NCBI GenBank assembly: GCA_964395765.1
Contig: CAYNCU010000109.1
Coordinates: 1 to 14,000, forward strand
Direction of reading: 5' to 3'
Length of the DNA stretch: 14,000 nucleotides
DNA from: DATDPY01 sp964395765
GTDB taxonomy: Bacteria; Bacteroidota; Bacteroidia; Cytophagales; Cyclobacteriaceae
The translations under genes and the position numbers were made by a program. A model generated the notes under the pieces. That model was given only the letters and a program-made list of their open reading frames with translations, did not search any database and had not been told where the DNA came from. The number at the start of each line of letters is the position of its first letter. Positions within the stretch are counted from its first letter, which is position 1. Below, piece by piece: positions 7,204 to 14,000 of this stretch.

Positions 7204-8234
7204 TTTTCCCTGATTTTCTGCCTGCCATTTTCACCGAAGCGCTTTCGTTTTTCCGTATCCGTAGCCAGTCCTTTAATATTAGTTATCCAGTCTTCTGGGG
7301 TAGTACAATAATACCCGTTGATGCCGTGGTCCACGATTACCTTATTTACCGGAAGTGGAGACACGAGTGCGGGAATCCCAAGCGACAAGTATTGAAGGGC
7401 CTTGAACCCGCATTTACCCCGTGTCCATAAATCATCAGGCAGGGGCATAAGGCCGATATCAAAAGTAAGAAGATCATCCACTTCACGGTTTTTATTCCAT
7501 TCAATAAAACGGTATCCGGCAATATCCCATTTCGGTTTTTTATTACATATGATGGAAAGTAAAAATTCACTGTTTTCAAGAACCATCTTTAATTCGTCGC
7601 CGATAGTATACAAATATTTTAATGTCGTATGGGAACCGGTCCAGCCGATGATTATTTTTCCTGGTTGATGTTGATGATATCTGCCGTTCAATTTCACCAT
7701 GTCAATGGTAGTCGGGTTAATAAAGCTTTGGGCGTTGTATTGAAGGGAGAATTCACACAGATAATCATTTCCGCAGCTTACCTTGCGGCTCCACCGGCAG
7801 ATCCGCGCTACTTTTCCTTTCCATTTTAAAAAATCTTTTATTGCGTTCCGGCCGGTATCATCCGTAAGCCAGATGGCATCATCAAAATCATAAATTATTT
7901 TTTTACGGAATACTTTGGCGATGATCCATTCAAAAATTGGAGGCCCGGCCGGACAGGTTTCACGGTGAATGAACACGCGGTCATAAGCATAACAATGCAG
8001 GACCTGAAAAAACCTGAGGCAAAAAGCAAATAATATCCTAAAAAGTCTGGAAAAGGGATTATTTTTCTGCACCAAATGCTTCCATAAGGCCATTGAATAA
8101 AATGAAAAAAAATCGAATTCAATATTATTTTCCTTCAATGCCGGGAAATATTGTTCAAACCTGAAACGCTGGGAAGGGGCCTGGTCAAAAGGATAAGGAG
8201 CAAGGAATAAAATTTTTTTATTATTGCCGGGCAT
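7155..8234 (-). CDS. GT-B fold glycosyltransferase, GT4-like
   Basis: 359 residues, probably a cytoplasmic retaining glycosyltransferase using a nucleotide sugar for a surface glycan. The N-terminal domain opens with KKILFLAPYPFDQAPSQRFR (6-25) and contains IIYDFDDAIWL (113-123), a motif I associate with this glycosyltransferase group. The C-terminal Rossmann domain begins near IIIGWTGSHTTLKYL (194-208) and has the donor-site region GKCGFKALQYLSLGIPALVSP (273-293). There the usual E-x7-E is replaced by a Lys-containing variant, as in other members of this branch. Length is normal. The ATG at 8232-8234 has no clear Shine-Dalgarno. It lies 29 bases after the rhodanese gene in the same direction and is the last gene of the Rnf-containing run. 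Sugar and acceptor are unknown. Confidence 0.9.
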   Translation of the reverse strand: MPGNNKKILFLAPYPFDQAPSQRFRFEQYFPALKENNIEFDFFSFYSMALWKHLVQKNNPFSRLFRILFAFCLRFFQVLHCYAYDRVFIHRETCPAGPPIFEWIIAKVFRKKIIYDFDDAIWLTDDTGRNAIKDFLKWKGKVARICRWSRKVSCGNDYLCEFSLQYNAQSFINPTTIDMVKLNGRYHQHQPGKIIIGWTGSHTTLKYLYTIGDELKMVLENSEFLLSIICNKKPKWDIAGYRFIEWNKNREVDDLLTFDIGLMPLPDDLWTRGKCGFKALQYLSLGIPALVSPLPVNKVIVDHGINGYYCTTPEDWITNIKGLATDTEKRKRFGENGRQKIRENYSTASNLNNFLGLFE

Positions 8235-8263
8235 TCGTAGCGGAAGTTAAGAAAGAATAAAAA

Positions 8264-8596
8264 TTAAATGGAATTGGCCGCCCTGATAATATCCTTCAGG
8301 TTAACCCATCCACCGCCATTATAGGCTTCGATCCCCTTTCGTTTAAGAATCCTCGCCGCCCTGCCGCTTCGGCTTCCGGTCTGGCAACATGTAATCACTG
8401 GTTTTTCGAATTTTTTTATTTTTTCGGCGTTGGATTTTATCTGGTCCAGTGAAATATTTACCGCTTGCTGGATATGCCCCATTTTATATTCCGCCGGCGT
8501 CCTTACATCGATAATGTACGGATTTCGGGAAACAATATCTATAAGAATTTCTTCCCTGCTTTTTAGGCCGAGTATTTTTCTTATTAACCTGAGCAT
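8264..8596 (-). CDS. Single-domain rhodanese (sulfurtransferase)
   Basis: 110 residues, one rhodanese domain without signal peptide or fusion. DVRTPAEYKMGHIQQAVNI (30-48) is the conserved beta-strand and GHI/NI pattern. The active-site loop is C71-Q-T-G-S-R76, so the catalytic cysteine that carries the persulfide is present, with Arg at its usual place; Cys70 next to it is extra. GGGWVNL (94-100) is the usual C-terminal motif. The enzyme is likely active as a cytoplasmic sulfur carrier or thiosulfate sulfurtransferase; its true donor and acceptor are unknown. The start ATG at 8594-8596 lies 13 bases after the DHOD-like gene, so the two are almost certainly co-transcribed, which raises the idea of sulfur or redox support for that protein or for the Fe-S-rich Rnf complex upstream. 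Confidence 0.93.
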   Translation of the reverse strand: MLRLIRKILGLKSREEILIDIVSRNPYIIDVRTPAEYKMGHIQQAVNISLDQIKSNAEKIKKFEKPVITCCQTGSRSGRAARILKRKGIEAYNGGGWVNLKDIIRAANSI

Positions 8597-8609
8597 TCTG
8601 AATTCAATA

Positions 8610-9593
8610 TTATTCTACCCCTACCAAGGCTCGAATATACTGTTGTCTTTCAAAATAATCAGGTTGAAGCGAATTTTTCTGACTGATCAGTCCCCGGAAA
8701 TCATCAATATTCTTATAATCATGGCGGATCATCCAATCATGAAGGTATTGGATCATTATAGGCACCTGGCTTAAACCATGGATATAAAGTGTAGAAGCCA
8801 CTTGAACGGCGGTGGCACCGGCGAGTAATTGTTTTACTACGGCCTCCCCGTCATGGATGCCGGTATTCGCAACCAGGCTGCATCCGGTTTTCTGGTAGAG
8901 GATGGACATCCACCGTAAAGTATTGAACATTTCTGCCGCCGTAGAATACCGGTTTTTCGATTCAAGTTCAAATTGTTCAATATCAAAGTCAGGCTGGTAA
9001 AACCGGTTGAACAGAACGAGTGCACTGGCTCCGCTCTCCCTTATCTTTCTTGCTATCCTGGGGATGGACGTATAGTAAGGGCCCAGCTTTACAGCCAGTG
9101 GGATATTCACATTGTGTTTTACCGTCGATACTATATTACAAACCTCGTTTTCGATTACTTCCGGGTCTCGGTCAAGGTACCTTGGAAGCAGGGCAATATT
9201 TAATTCTATACCATCGGCTCCGACAGCTTCTATGTATTTGGCATATTCTGTCCACTTCCTGTCAGTGATGCAATTAATGCTGGCAATGATGGGAATCGTA
9301 ACCAATTCCTTGGCTTTCTCAATCATTCGAAGGTATTCGTCCGAGCGTTGCGTCATGCCGATCTGCTGTATATAATCGAATTCTTCCGGGTGCCCGGTAA
9401 GGACGGAAGATTGTTCAATTTCCTGCGCTTCTATTAATATCTGTTCTTCGAAAAGTGATTTCAGGACAACGGCGCTTACACCGGCATCGGCAAGGCGTTT
9501 GATGCCCTCGGTGCTATGGCTTAAACTGCAGCTTGAGGCAATGATTGGATTTTTAAGATTCATTCCCATGTAGTTCACTGAAAGATTAATCAT
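8610..9593 (-). CDS. Dihydroorotate dehydrogenase-like FMN flavoprotein (not a true PyrD)
   Basis: 327-residue TIM-barrel flavoprotein of the DHOD superfamily. FMN-site features are kept: SAVVLKSL (40-47), the lysine in LAVKLGPYY (166-174, Lys169), and the phosphate-binding end NTGIHDGE...LLAGATAVQVAS (243-267). The class 1 catalytic segment NLSCPN, holding the Cys/Ser base, is replaced by ELNIALLPRYL (130-140), and the substrate asparagines near 195 are replaced by LFNRFYQPDFD. Orotate chemistry is therefore unlikely and the substrate is unknown. Similar genes are annotated 'dihydroorotate dehydrogenase-like' in Bacteroidota. The start is ATG 9591-9593: a GTG six bases upstream overlaps the very strong Shine-Dalgarno AAGGAGGTG (9597-9605), so it cannot be the start. 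The gene lies 32 bases after rnfA and 13 before the rhodanese. Confidence 0.9.
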   Translation of the reverse strand: MINLSVNYMGMNLKNPIIASSCSLSHSTEGIKRLADAGVSAVVLKSLFEEQILIEAQEIEQSSVLTGHPEEFDYIQQIGMTQRSDEYLRMIEKAKELVTIPIIASINCITDRKWTEYAKYIEAVGADGIELNIALLPRYLDRDPEVIENEVCNIVSTVKHNVNIPLAVKLGPYYTSIPRIARKIRESGASALVLFNRFYQPDFDIEQFELESKNRYSTAAEMFNTLRWMSILYQKTGCSLVANTGIHDGEAVVKQLLAGATAVQVASTLYIHGLSQVPIMIQYLHDWMIRHDYKNIDDFRGLISQKNSLQPDYFERQQYIRALVGVE

Positions 9594-9596
9594 AGT

Positions 9597-9605
9597 CACC
9601 TCCTT
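9597..9605 (-). promoter_or_regulatory. Strong Shine-Dalgarno that fixes the start of the DHOD-like gene
   Basis: The minus strand reads AAGGAGGTG, followed by ACT and the ATG at 9593, so AGGAGG lies 5 bases from the start codon. It is a near-perfect anti-16S match, notable because most leaders in this window lack one. Confidence 0.85.
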
Positions 9606-9625
9606 TTTTACTCAAGTTAATAAAA

Positions 9626-10198
9626 TTAAACGATGCCGGAAAATCCCATGAATGCAAGGGATAACAGGCCCGCTACGATCAAAGCTGCAGGAATGCCCTT
9701 CATTCCTGCCGGAAGATCGGAAAGCTCCATTTGTTCACGGATACCGGCGAAAATGAATAGGGCCAGGGTGAAGCCGGCGGCATTGGAAAAGGCAAAAACA
9801 ACACTTTCCATCAGGTTAAAATCTTTCTGGATTACCAGAATGGCGACCCCAAGTATTGTACAGTTGGTGGTAATCAGCGGTAAATATACGCCCAATGCCT
9901 GGTAAAGTGCCGGACTTACTTTTTTGAGAATGATCTCAACCATTTGAACAAGTGCGGCAATGATTAGGATATAACTGATCGTTTGCAGGTATCCGATACC
10001 CAGGGGATCCAATACAAAATAATTAACAAGGTAAGTCACTATGGTAGCCAGTGTCATTACAAAGATCACGGCTCCTCCCATCCCGAAGGAAGTGGATACT
10101 TTATTGGAAACCCCCAGGAATGGGCAGATACCCAGGAACTGGGTCAATACAATATTATTGACTAATACAGCGCTGACGACTATCAAAATATATTCCAT
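9626..10198 (-). CDS. rnfA: Ion-translocating ferredoxin:NAD oxidoreductase membrane subunit A
   Basis: 190-residue integral membrane subunit (about six segments) of the Rnf complex, homologous to NqrE. NNIVLTQFLGICPFLGVS (14-31) with Cys25 and LPLITTNCTILGV (106-118) with Cys113 are the two half-helix motifs that, with the matching cysteines of RnfE, hold an Fe-S centre inside the membrane and help pass electrons across it. Length and both motifs are canonical. The ATG at 10196-10198 is 4 bases after the rnfE stop, so it is part of the operon; no strong Shine-Dalgarno is visible here, and translation may rely on re-initiation. It is the last Rnf subunit in the cluster; the DHOD-like gene follows after 32 bases. 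Confidence 0.97.
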   Translation of the reverse strand: MEYILIVVSAVLVNNIVLTQFLGICPFLGVSNKVSTSFGMGGAVIFVMTLATIVTYLVNYFVLDPLGIGYLQTISYILIIAALVQMVEIILKKVSPALYQALGVYLPLITTNCTILGVAILVIQKDFNLMESVVFAFSNAAGFTLALFIFAGIREQMELSDLPAGMKGIPAALIVAGLLSLAFMGFSGIV

Positions 10199-10202
10199 AC
10201 TG

Positions 10203-10784
10203 TCAGGTTTTTTTCAGTTTGTTGATAACGGCGATAATAAAGCCCAGGGTGATAAAGGCTCCGGGAGCCAGGATAAAAACCAATGCGCCGTCGGCGTGAA
10301 CGATTTTATGGCCGAATACGGAAAGGTTGCCCAGCAGTTCACGGACGCTTCCCAGCAGAATCAGCGAGAAGGTAAAGCCCAGCCCCATGCCAAGGCCATC
10401 CAGCACTGAGGGAATCACCTTATTTTTTGAAGCGAATGCTTCCGCACGACCCAGCACAATGCAGTTAACCACAATCAGGGGAATAAAGATCCCCAGTTGG
10501 GCATTAAGTTCGGGGAAATATCCCGCCATAACGAGTTGAACGATGGTTACGAAGGATGCAATGATCACGATATAGGATGGAATCCTGACCTTATCCGGTA
10601 TAAAATCCTTCACCAGCGTCACCACAAGGTTGGACATAACCAGCACAAAGGTAGTGGCCAGTCCCATACCCAATCCATTATTCGCACTGGATGACACGCC
10701 CAGCGTCGGGCACATTCCCAATAAAAGGACCAGGGTAGGGTTCTCCTTGATAAATCCTTTGGTAAAATTTTTCCAGTTGTTCAT
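10203..10784 (-). CDS. rnfE: Ion-translocating ferredoxin:NAD oxidoreductase membrane subunit E
   Basis: 193-residue membrane subunit homologous to NqrD and paralogous to RnfA, inserted with inverted topology. NPTLVLLLGMCPTLGVS (15-31) with Cys25 and IPLIVVNCIVLGRAEAFA (101-118) with Cys108 are the signature sequences; these cysteines pair with Cys25/Cys113 of RnfA around the membrane Fe-S centre. The GRAEAFA tail of the motif separates RnfE from RnfA. The start ATG at 10782-10784 overlaps the rnfG stop (ATGA at 10781-10784). A good Shine-Dalgarno (AAAGGAG) lies 7 bases upstream, inside the end of rnfG. The family assignment is firm and nothing is missing. Confidence 0.97.
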   Translation of the reverse strand: MNNWKNFTKGFIKENPTLVLLLGMCPTLGVSSSANNGLGMGLATTFVLVMSNLVVTLVKDFIPDKVRIPSYIVIIASFVTIVQLVMAGYFPELNAQLGIFIPLIVVNCIVLGRAEAFASKNKVIPSVLDGLGMGLGFTFSLILLGSVRELLGNLSVFGHKIVHADGALVFILAPGAFITLGFIIAVINKLKKT

Positions 10785-11359
10785 TTTTTAACTCCTTTAT
10801 TAAAAGCATCAACCGCCGTATTTACAGCATCGCAAAATGCCCGCGAGCTGATGGTGGCCGCCGTAATGGCATCAACATCTCCGCCGTCTTTTTTAACTTT
10901 AATTTTGAAGGTTGAGGGATCGATGCCCTTGAACTGATCCTTAAATTCCGGGGTTGTCATCTTCTGGCCGAGCCCGGGAGTTTCTTTTTGCTGCAGCACT
11001 TCAATATCATTGATCTTTCCTCCGGCATTAAATCCTACCATTAACCAGATCGTTCCCCCATATCCTTTTTTAGTCAATGTCCTGATAGCCATCCCGACAA
11101 GTTTGCCGTCTTTTTTTGCCGGGTAACATTCCAGACTGTCCCCTTCATAGGGTGAGGCAACTTTATACATATCGTTCACGGGATTGTTGTCATATCCTGA
11201 AACCACCTTATTTACTGCTTCCACCTTCCGGGCAGCTTCGGCTGCTGCAATCGGGGCTTTGGTAACTTCGTAGATGAACCCGAGTGATGTGGAAGATACC
11301 AGTGTGACCACCAATAGGGTGATCAGCATATTCATAAACGATGATTCTTTCTTAGCCAT
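10781..11359 (-). CDS. rnfG: Rnf complex flavoprotein subunit G (covalent FMN)
   Basis: 192-residue subunit with one N-terminal membrane anchor (10-31) and an extracytoplasmic FMN-binding domain. ETPGLGQKM (126-134) is the conserved loop before the flavin site. The flavinylation motif reads D163-A-I-T-A-A-T169; Thr169 is the expected covalent FMN attachment residue. The usual Gly of TGAT is Ala here, a small departure that keeps the Asp and the Thr. KKGYGGTIWLMVGF (97-110) is also typical. It passes electrons between RnfD and the rest of the chain. The ATG at 11357-11359 overlaps the rnfD end by 8 bases and has GGGGAGG upstream. An ApbE-type flavin transferase is needed for maturation and is not in the window. 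Confidence 0.96.
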   Translation of the reverse strand: MAKKESSFMNMLITLLVVTLVSSTSLGFIYEVTKAPIAAAEAARKVEAVNKVVSGYDNNPVNDMYKVASPYEGDSLECYPAKKDGKLVGMAIRTLTKKGYGGTIWLMVGFNAGGKINDIEVLQQKETPGLGQKMTTPEFKDQFKGIDPSTFKIKVKKDGGDVDAITAATISSRAFCDAVNTAVDAFNKGVKK

Positions 11360-12365
11360 TTTTCAGTACCTCCCCGAACCTTCTGGGTTTAACATATTTA
11401 TTGATTACCGGAACAAATGCATTCATGATAAGGATGGCAAATGATACGCCTTCAGGATAAGATCCATATTCGCGTATGAGCACGGTAATGATACCGATGC
11501 CTACGCTGAAGATGATCATGCCTCGTATTGTCATGGGCGAGGTTACATAATCCGTCGCCATAAAAATGGCCCCCAGCATGGCGCCGCCGGAAAGAATTTG
11601 AAAAACAGGGTCCACATATTTCGAAGGGTTTGCCAGCCATAGAATGCCGGAAAAAACGAAAATGGTTCCTATTATGGTCACCGGGATATGCCAGGTGATG
11701 ATCTTCTTATGAAGCATGTAAAGAAACCCGACGATCAGTAAAATGGCTGACATTTCGCCGATACTACCCGGTTCTCTTCCTAAAAGTATATCAAAATGAG
11801 AAGGGATTTTTGCCATCAGGGAAGCTATGCTTTCACCGTTTTTTATGCCTTCCTTAAGGATTCCCAGGGGTGTAGCGCCAGTTACAACATCCGTATAACT
11901 TAACCTCGAAGCGAGCGGAACAGGCCACGAAGTCATCTGCACCGGAAACGATATCAGGAGAAATACCCTTCCGACAAGGGCAGGATTAAATGGGTTATTA
12001 CCCAGTCCTCCAAATGACATTTTTGCAATTCCTATGGCTACGAAACTACCCAACGCCACCAGCCACCAGGGCAAATTACTGGGTACGTTAAAGGCAAGTA
12101 GAATCCCCGTTACAATCGCCGAACCATCATTGATATTGGTTTCCCGCTTCAGTAAATACCGGGTAATGACATATTCGAAAATAAGACAGGAAGCGACCGA
12201 TAACAACGTAACGATAAGTGCCCCGATGCCGAACAGGTAAACTGAAAACAACAACGCCGGCATGAGGGCGATGATCACACCGTACATGAGCTTCGGGATT
12301 GTCAGGCCGGAACGTATATGCGGGGAAGGGGAAACAATCAGCAACTTTTCTTCTGTATCAATCAT
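11352..12365 (-). CDS. rnfD: Rnf complex membrane flavoprotein subunit D (covalent FMN)
   Basis: 337-residue polytopic subunit homologous to NqrB, thought to be the main ion-translocating part. NDGSAIVTGILLAFNVP (79-95) and FGGLGNNPFNPALVGRVF (118-135) are family signatures. The flavinylation motif D159-V-V-T-G-A-T165 carries the FMN-linked threonine, facing outside. Around ten hydrophobic segments follow the usual pattern, ending with AILIMNAFVPVINKYV. The ATG at 12363-12365 overlaps the rnfC stop by 4 bases, and AAAGGAACAAGGT just upstream gives a ribosome binding site. Whether Na+ or H+ is moved cannot be read from this sequence by eye. Length is normal and nothing is disrupted. Confidence 0.97.
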   Translation of the reverse strand: MIDTEEKLLIVSPSPHIRSGLTIPKLMYGVIIALMPALLFSVYLFGIGALIVTLLSVASCLIFEYVITRYLLKRETNINDGSAIVTGILLAFNVPSNLPWWLVALGSFVAIGIAKMSFGGLGNNPFNPALVGRVFLLISFPVQMTSWPVPLASRLSYTDVVTGATPLGILKEGIKNGESIASLMAKIPSHFDILLGREPGSIGEMSAILLIVGFLYMLHKKIITWHIPVTIIGTIFVFSGILWLANPSKYVDPVFQILSGGAMLGAIFMATDYVTSPMTIRGMIIFSVGIGIITVLIREYGSYPEGVSFAILIMNAFVPVINKYVKPRRFGEVLKNG

Positions 12366-13720
12366 ACCTTGTTCCTTTCCCTGATATTTTTAGCCACGAC
12401 AAATTTTCCAAGCCGGATGAAGTCAAGGAGTTTTCTTGATGAAGGACATATATAGGAGCAGGATCCGCATTCAATACAATCCATCACCCTGTTTTTTTCA
12501 ACCTGGTCATACATTTCTTTTTCAGCCAGGGTCATCAGCAGGTAGGGTTCCAAACCCATCGGACAGGCGGAAACACATTTGGTACAGCGGATACAAACTT
12601 TGCTTTTCGGTCGTTTTGATTCGGTATCTGGAAGGATCAGGATCCCGGATGTTCCTTTGGTGACGGGTACATCAAGTTCGTTCAAGGCACGTCCCATCAT
12701 GGGCCCGCCGTTAATCACTTTTCCTGCATCTTCCGGTAAACCGCCGGCGGCATTGATTAGATGTTCCACCGGTGTTCCGACCCGCACCCTGTAGTTGCCG
12801 GGTTTTGCGACTGACATCCCCGTTACGGTCACTACTCTTTCGATCAACGGTTTGTTTTTCTGAATGGCTTCGTAAACCGAATAGGTGGTACCGACATTCT
12901 GTACCACGCAACCTACTTCCACCGGTAAAGCTCCGGAAGGAACTTCACGTCCTGTAATGGCTTTTATCAGTTGTTTTTCTCCGCCCTGCGGGTATTGGAC
13001 CTTTAATCCGGCCACGGTAATTCCCGGGTAGGAAGAAAGAAGGGAATTGAATTTTGCAATGGCGTCCGGTTTATTGTTTTCAATGCCTATGACTGCTTTG
13101 TCCACACCAAGAGCAATCATCAGTATTTTTGTCCCAACCAGAATTTCTTCGGTTTTTTCCAGCATGAGCTGATGGTCTGAAGTGAGAAATGGCTCACATT
13201 CCACACCATTGATGATCAGTAGGCTGGCGGTCTTTCCTTTCGGAACATTTAATTTAATATGGGTAGGAAAAGTTGCCCCGCCCATTCCGACAATACCTGA
13301 TTTAAGAACATTGTTGAGAATTTCTTCCCTGGAGTATTTGATATCCTTAACAAGATTATCGCTCGTATCGATTCCGTCTTCCCAAATCTGCTCTTTATCC
13401 GGTTTGATGAATATTGCCATCCGTCTGTAGCCGTTACTATCCATCGATTCATTGATCTTTGCTACTTTACCGCTGGCAGGAGCATGAATGTTCGCTGACA
13501 CGAAACCGCCGGTCTTCGCAATGACCTGGCCCGTTTTTACCATTTGTCCCCGGTCGACAACAGGTACCGCGGCAGCGCCGATATGCTGGGTAAGAGGTAC
13601 GATAAGCATATCGGGAAGGGGAACATTTTCAATTTTTTTTCCCGCTGTCAGTTTATTTTCTTCCGGGTGAACTCCACCCTTGGGAAAAGTACGTGTGCCG
13701 TTAAATATGAAAGTTAACAT
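12362..13720 (-). CDS. rnfC: Rnf complex NADH/ferredoxin-side peripheral subunit C
   Basis: 452-residue cytoplasmic subunit that binds NAD(H), FMN and two 4Fe-4S clusters. FPKGGVHPEENK (12-23) opens the protein and is diagnostic. A biotinyl/lipoyl-like fold covers ~40-95. The Nuo51-like nucleotide site has GMGGATFPTHIKL (145-157) and NGVECEPFLTSDH (171-183). An SLBB-type region follows (~295-345). The clusters are C376-x2-C379-x2-C382-x3-C386-P and C415-x2-C418-x2-C421-x3-C425-P. It is a short RnfC without the long alanine-rich C-terminal extension known from Gammaproteobacteria. The ATG at 13718-13720 shares one base with the rnfB stop (TAATG). With NADH it forms the electron exit or entry point of the complex. 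Confidence 0.98.
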   Translation of the reverse strand: MLTFIFNGTRTFPKGGVHPEENKLTAGKKIENVPLPDMLIVPLTQHIGAAAVPVVDRGQMVKTGQVIAKTGGFVSANIHAPASGKVAKINESMDSNGYRRMAIFIKPDKEQIWEDGIDTSDNLVKDIKYSREEILNNVLKSGIVGMGGATFPTHIKLNVPKGKTASLLIINGVECEPFLTSDHQLMLEKTEEILVGTKILMIALGVDKAVIGIENNKPDAIAKFNSLLSSYPGITVAGLKVQYPQGGEKQLIKAITGREVPSGALPVEVGCVVQNVGTTYSVYEAIQKNKPLIERVVTVTGMSVAKPGNYRVRVGTPVEHLINAAGGLPEDAGKVINGGPMMGRALNELDVPVTKGTSGILILPDTESKRPKSKVCIRCTKCVSACPMGLEPYLLMTLAEKEMYDQVEKNRVMDCIECGSCSYICPSSRKLLDFIRLGKFVVAKNIRERNKV

Positions 13721-14000
13721 TAAGCGCTTTTTGATTCGTTATTCCCGGCAGCTTCTTTGTCCTTATCACCCGCTGCCGTATTATCCGGACTACCGGGCGT
13801 TATGGATTCCGCCTTTTTAGTTTCTTCATTTGTCATGGCTAATTTTCTTTTCGGCCTTTCTTCCCTCGGCGGCCGTTCTTTCCTCGGCGGGAAGTTGAGC
13901 CCTAAAATAGAAGCGCTGCCGCATACGTCGATACAGTCGCGGCAAAGCTTGCATTTTTCCGGATCAATTTTGGCCAGGTTCTTGGCGACCAGAATAGCAT
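13720..14000 (-). CDS. rnfB: Rnf complex ferredoxin-like subunit B, C-terminal part only
   Basis: Only the last 92 codons are inside the window; the start lies beyond the right edge. The visible part begins AILVAKNLAKIDPEK and holds one 4Fe-4S motif C-x2-C-x2-C-x3-C (KCKLCRDCIDVCGSAS, visible residues 15-30). The residue after the fourth cysteine is Gly rather than the usual Pro. From FPPRK on, a roughly 58-residue hydrophilic tail follows: first Pro/Arg/Glu-rich (PPRKERPPREERPKRK), then Glu/Lys/Ala/Gly-rich and likely disordered. RnfB accepts or donates electrons to soluble ferredoxin. Position directly before rnfC with a TAATG junction supports the call, as B-C-D-G-E-A is a known Rnf order. 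The missing N-terminus prevents checking the membrane anchor and the other clusters. Confidence 0.9.
   Translation of the reverse strand, partial: AILVAKNLAKIDPEKCKLCRDCIDVCGSASILGLNFPPRKERPPREERPKRKLAMTNEETKKAESITPGSPDNTAAGDKDKEAAGNNESKSA

Noticed and set aside
8610..9593. Calling this gene pyrD (pyrimidine biosynthesis)
   Set aside because: The catalytic Cys/Ser segment and substrate asparagines of DHOD are missing, and no other pyr gene is nearby.
9594..9599. GTG start for the DHOD-like gene, two codons upstream of the ATG
   Set aside because: The GTG forms part of the AAGGAGGTG ribosome binding site that serves the ATG at 9591-9593.
9626..13720. Calling the membrane complex Nqr (Na+-NADH:quinone reductase) instead of Rnf
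   Set aside because: The cluster has RnfC with two ferredoxin motifs and a ferredoxin-type RnfB; there is no NqrF- or NqrA-like gene.

Overview
The window comes from a member of the Bacteroidota. The evidence is a TonB-dependent receptor with an N-terminal carboxypeptidase-regulatory-like domain, several A/T-rich gene leaders with no Shine-Dalgarno motif, and an Rnf cluster in the order B-C-D-G-E-A. No rRNA, tRNA, CRISPR array, transposase or phage gene is visible. Coding density is high and no gene-free stretch exceeds about 230 bases.

Layout. (1) 1-2437, minus strand: an AhpD-like peroxidase-family gene followed 6 bases later by a TonB-dependent receptor that runs off the left edge. The leftmost ~120 bases are abruptly AT-rich and no longer read like a receptor. 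(2) 2664-4581, minus strand: a small membrane-anchored protein of unknown function, purE (purine biosynthesis), and a polytopic membrane protein of unknown function. A strong imperfect hairpin lies between purE and the small gene. (3) 4685-7203, plus strand: an exported TPR protein translationally coupled (ATGA overlap) to a polytopic membrane protein that looks like a GT-C/polysaccharide-type protein. This pair overlaps the next minus-strand gene tail to tail by 49 bases. (4) 7155-14000, minus strand: a long, tightly packed run, in transcription order rnfB (partial), rnfC, rnfD, rnfG, rnfE, rnfA, a dihydroorotate-dehydrogenase-like flavoprotein, a single-domain rhodanese and a GT-B glycosyltransferase.

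How the genes work together. Rnf is a membrane complex that exchanges electrons between reduced ferredoxin and NAD(H) and couples this to Na+ or H+ movement. The visible subunits keep the expected ligands: two 4Fe-4S motifs in RnfC, flavinylation threonines in RnfD and RnfG, and the membrane cysteines of RnfA and RnfE. The DHOD-like protein keeps FMN-binding features but lacks the catalytic and orotate-binding motifs of true PyrD, so it is probably an oxidoreductase with another substrate. Its place directly behind rnfA, with a strong ribosome binding site, suggests a redox link that has not been shown. The rhodanese and glycosyltransferase may simply be carried on the same transcript.

The best candidates for undescribed biology are the Rnf-linked DHOD-like/rhodanese pair and the TPR/polytopic membrane pair. 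Nothing here is a clear-cut new system.
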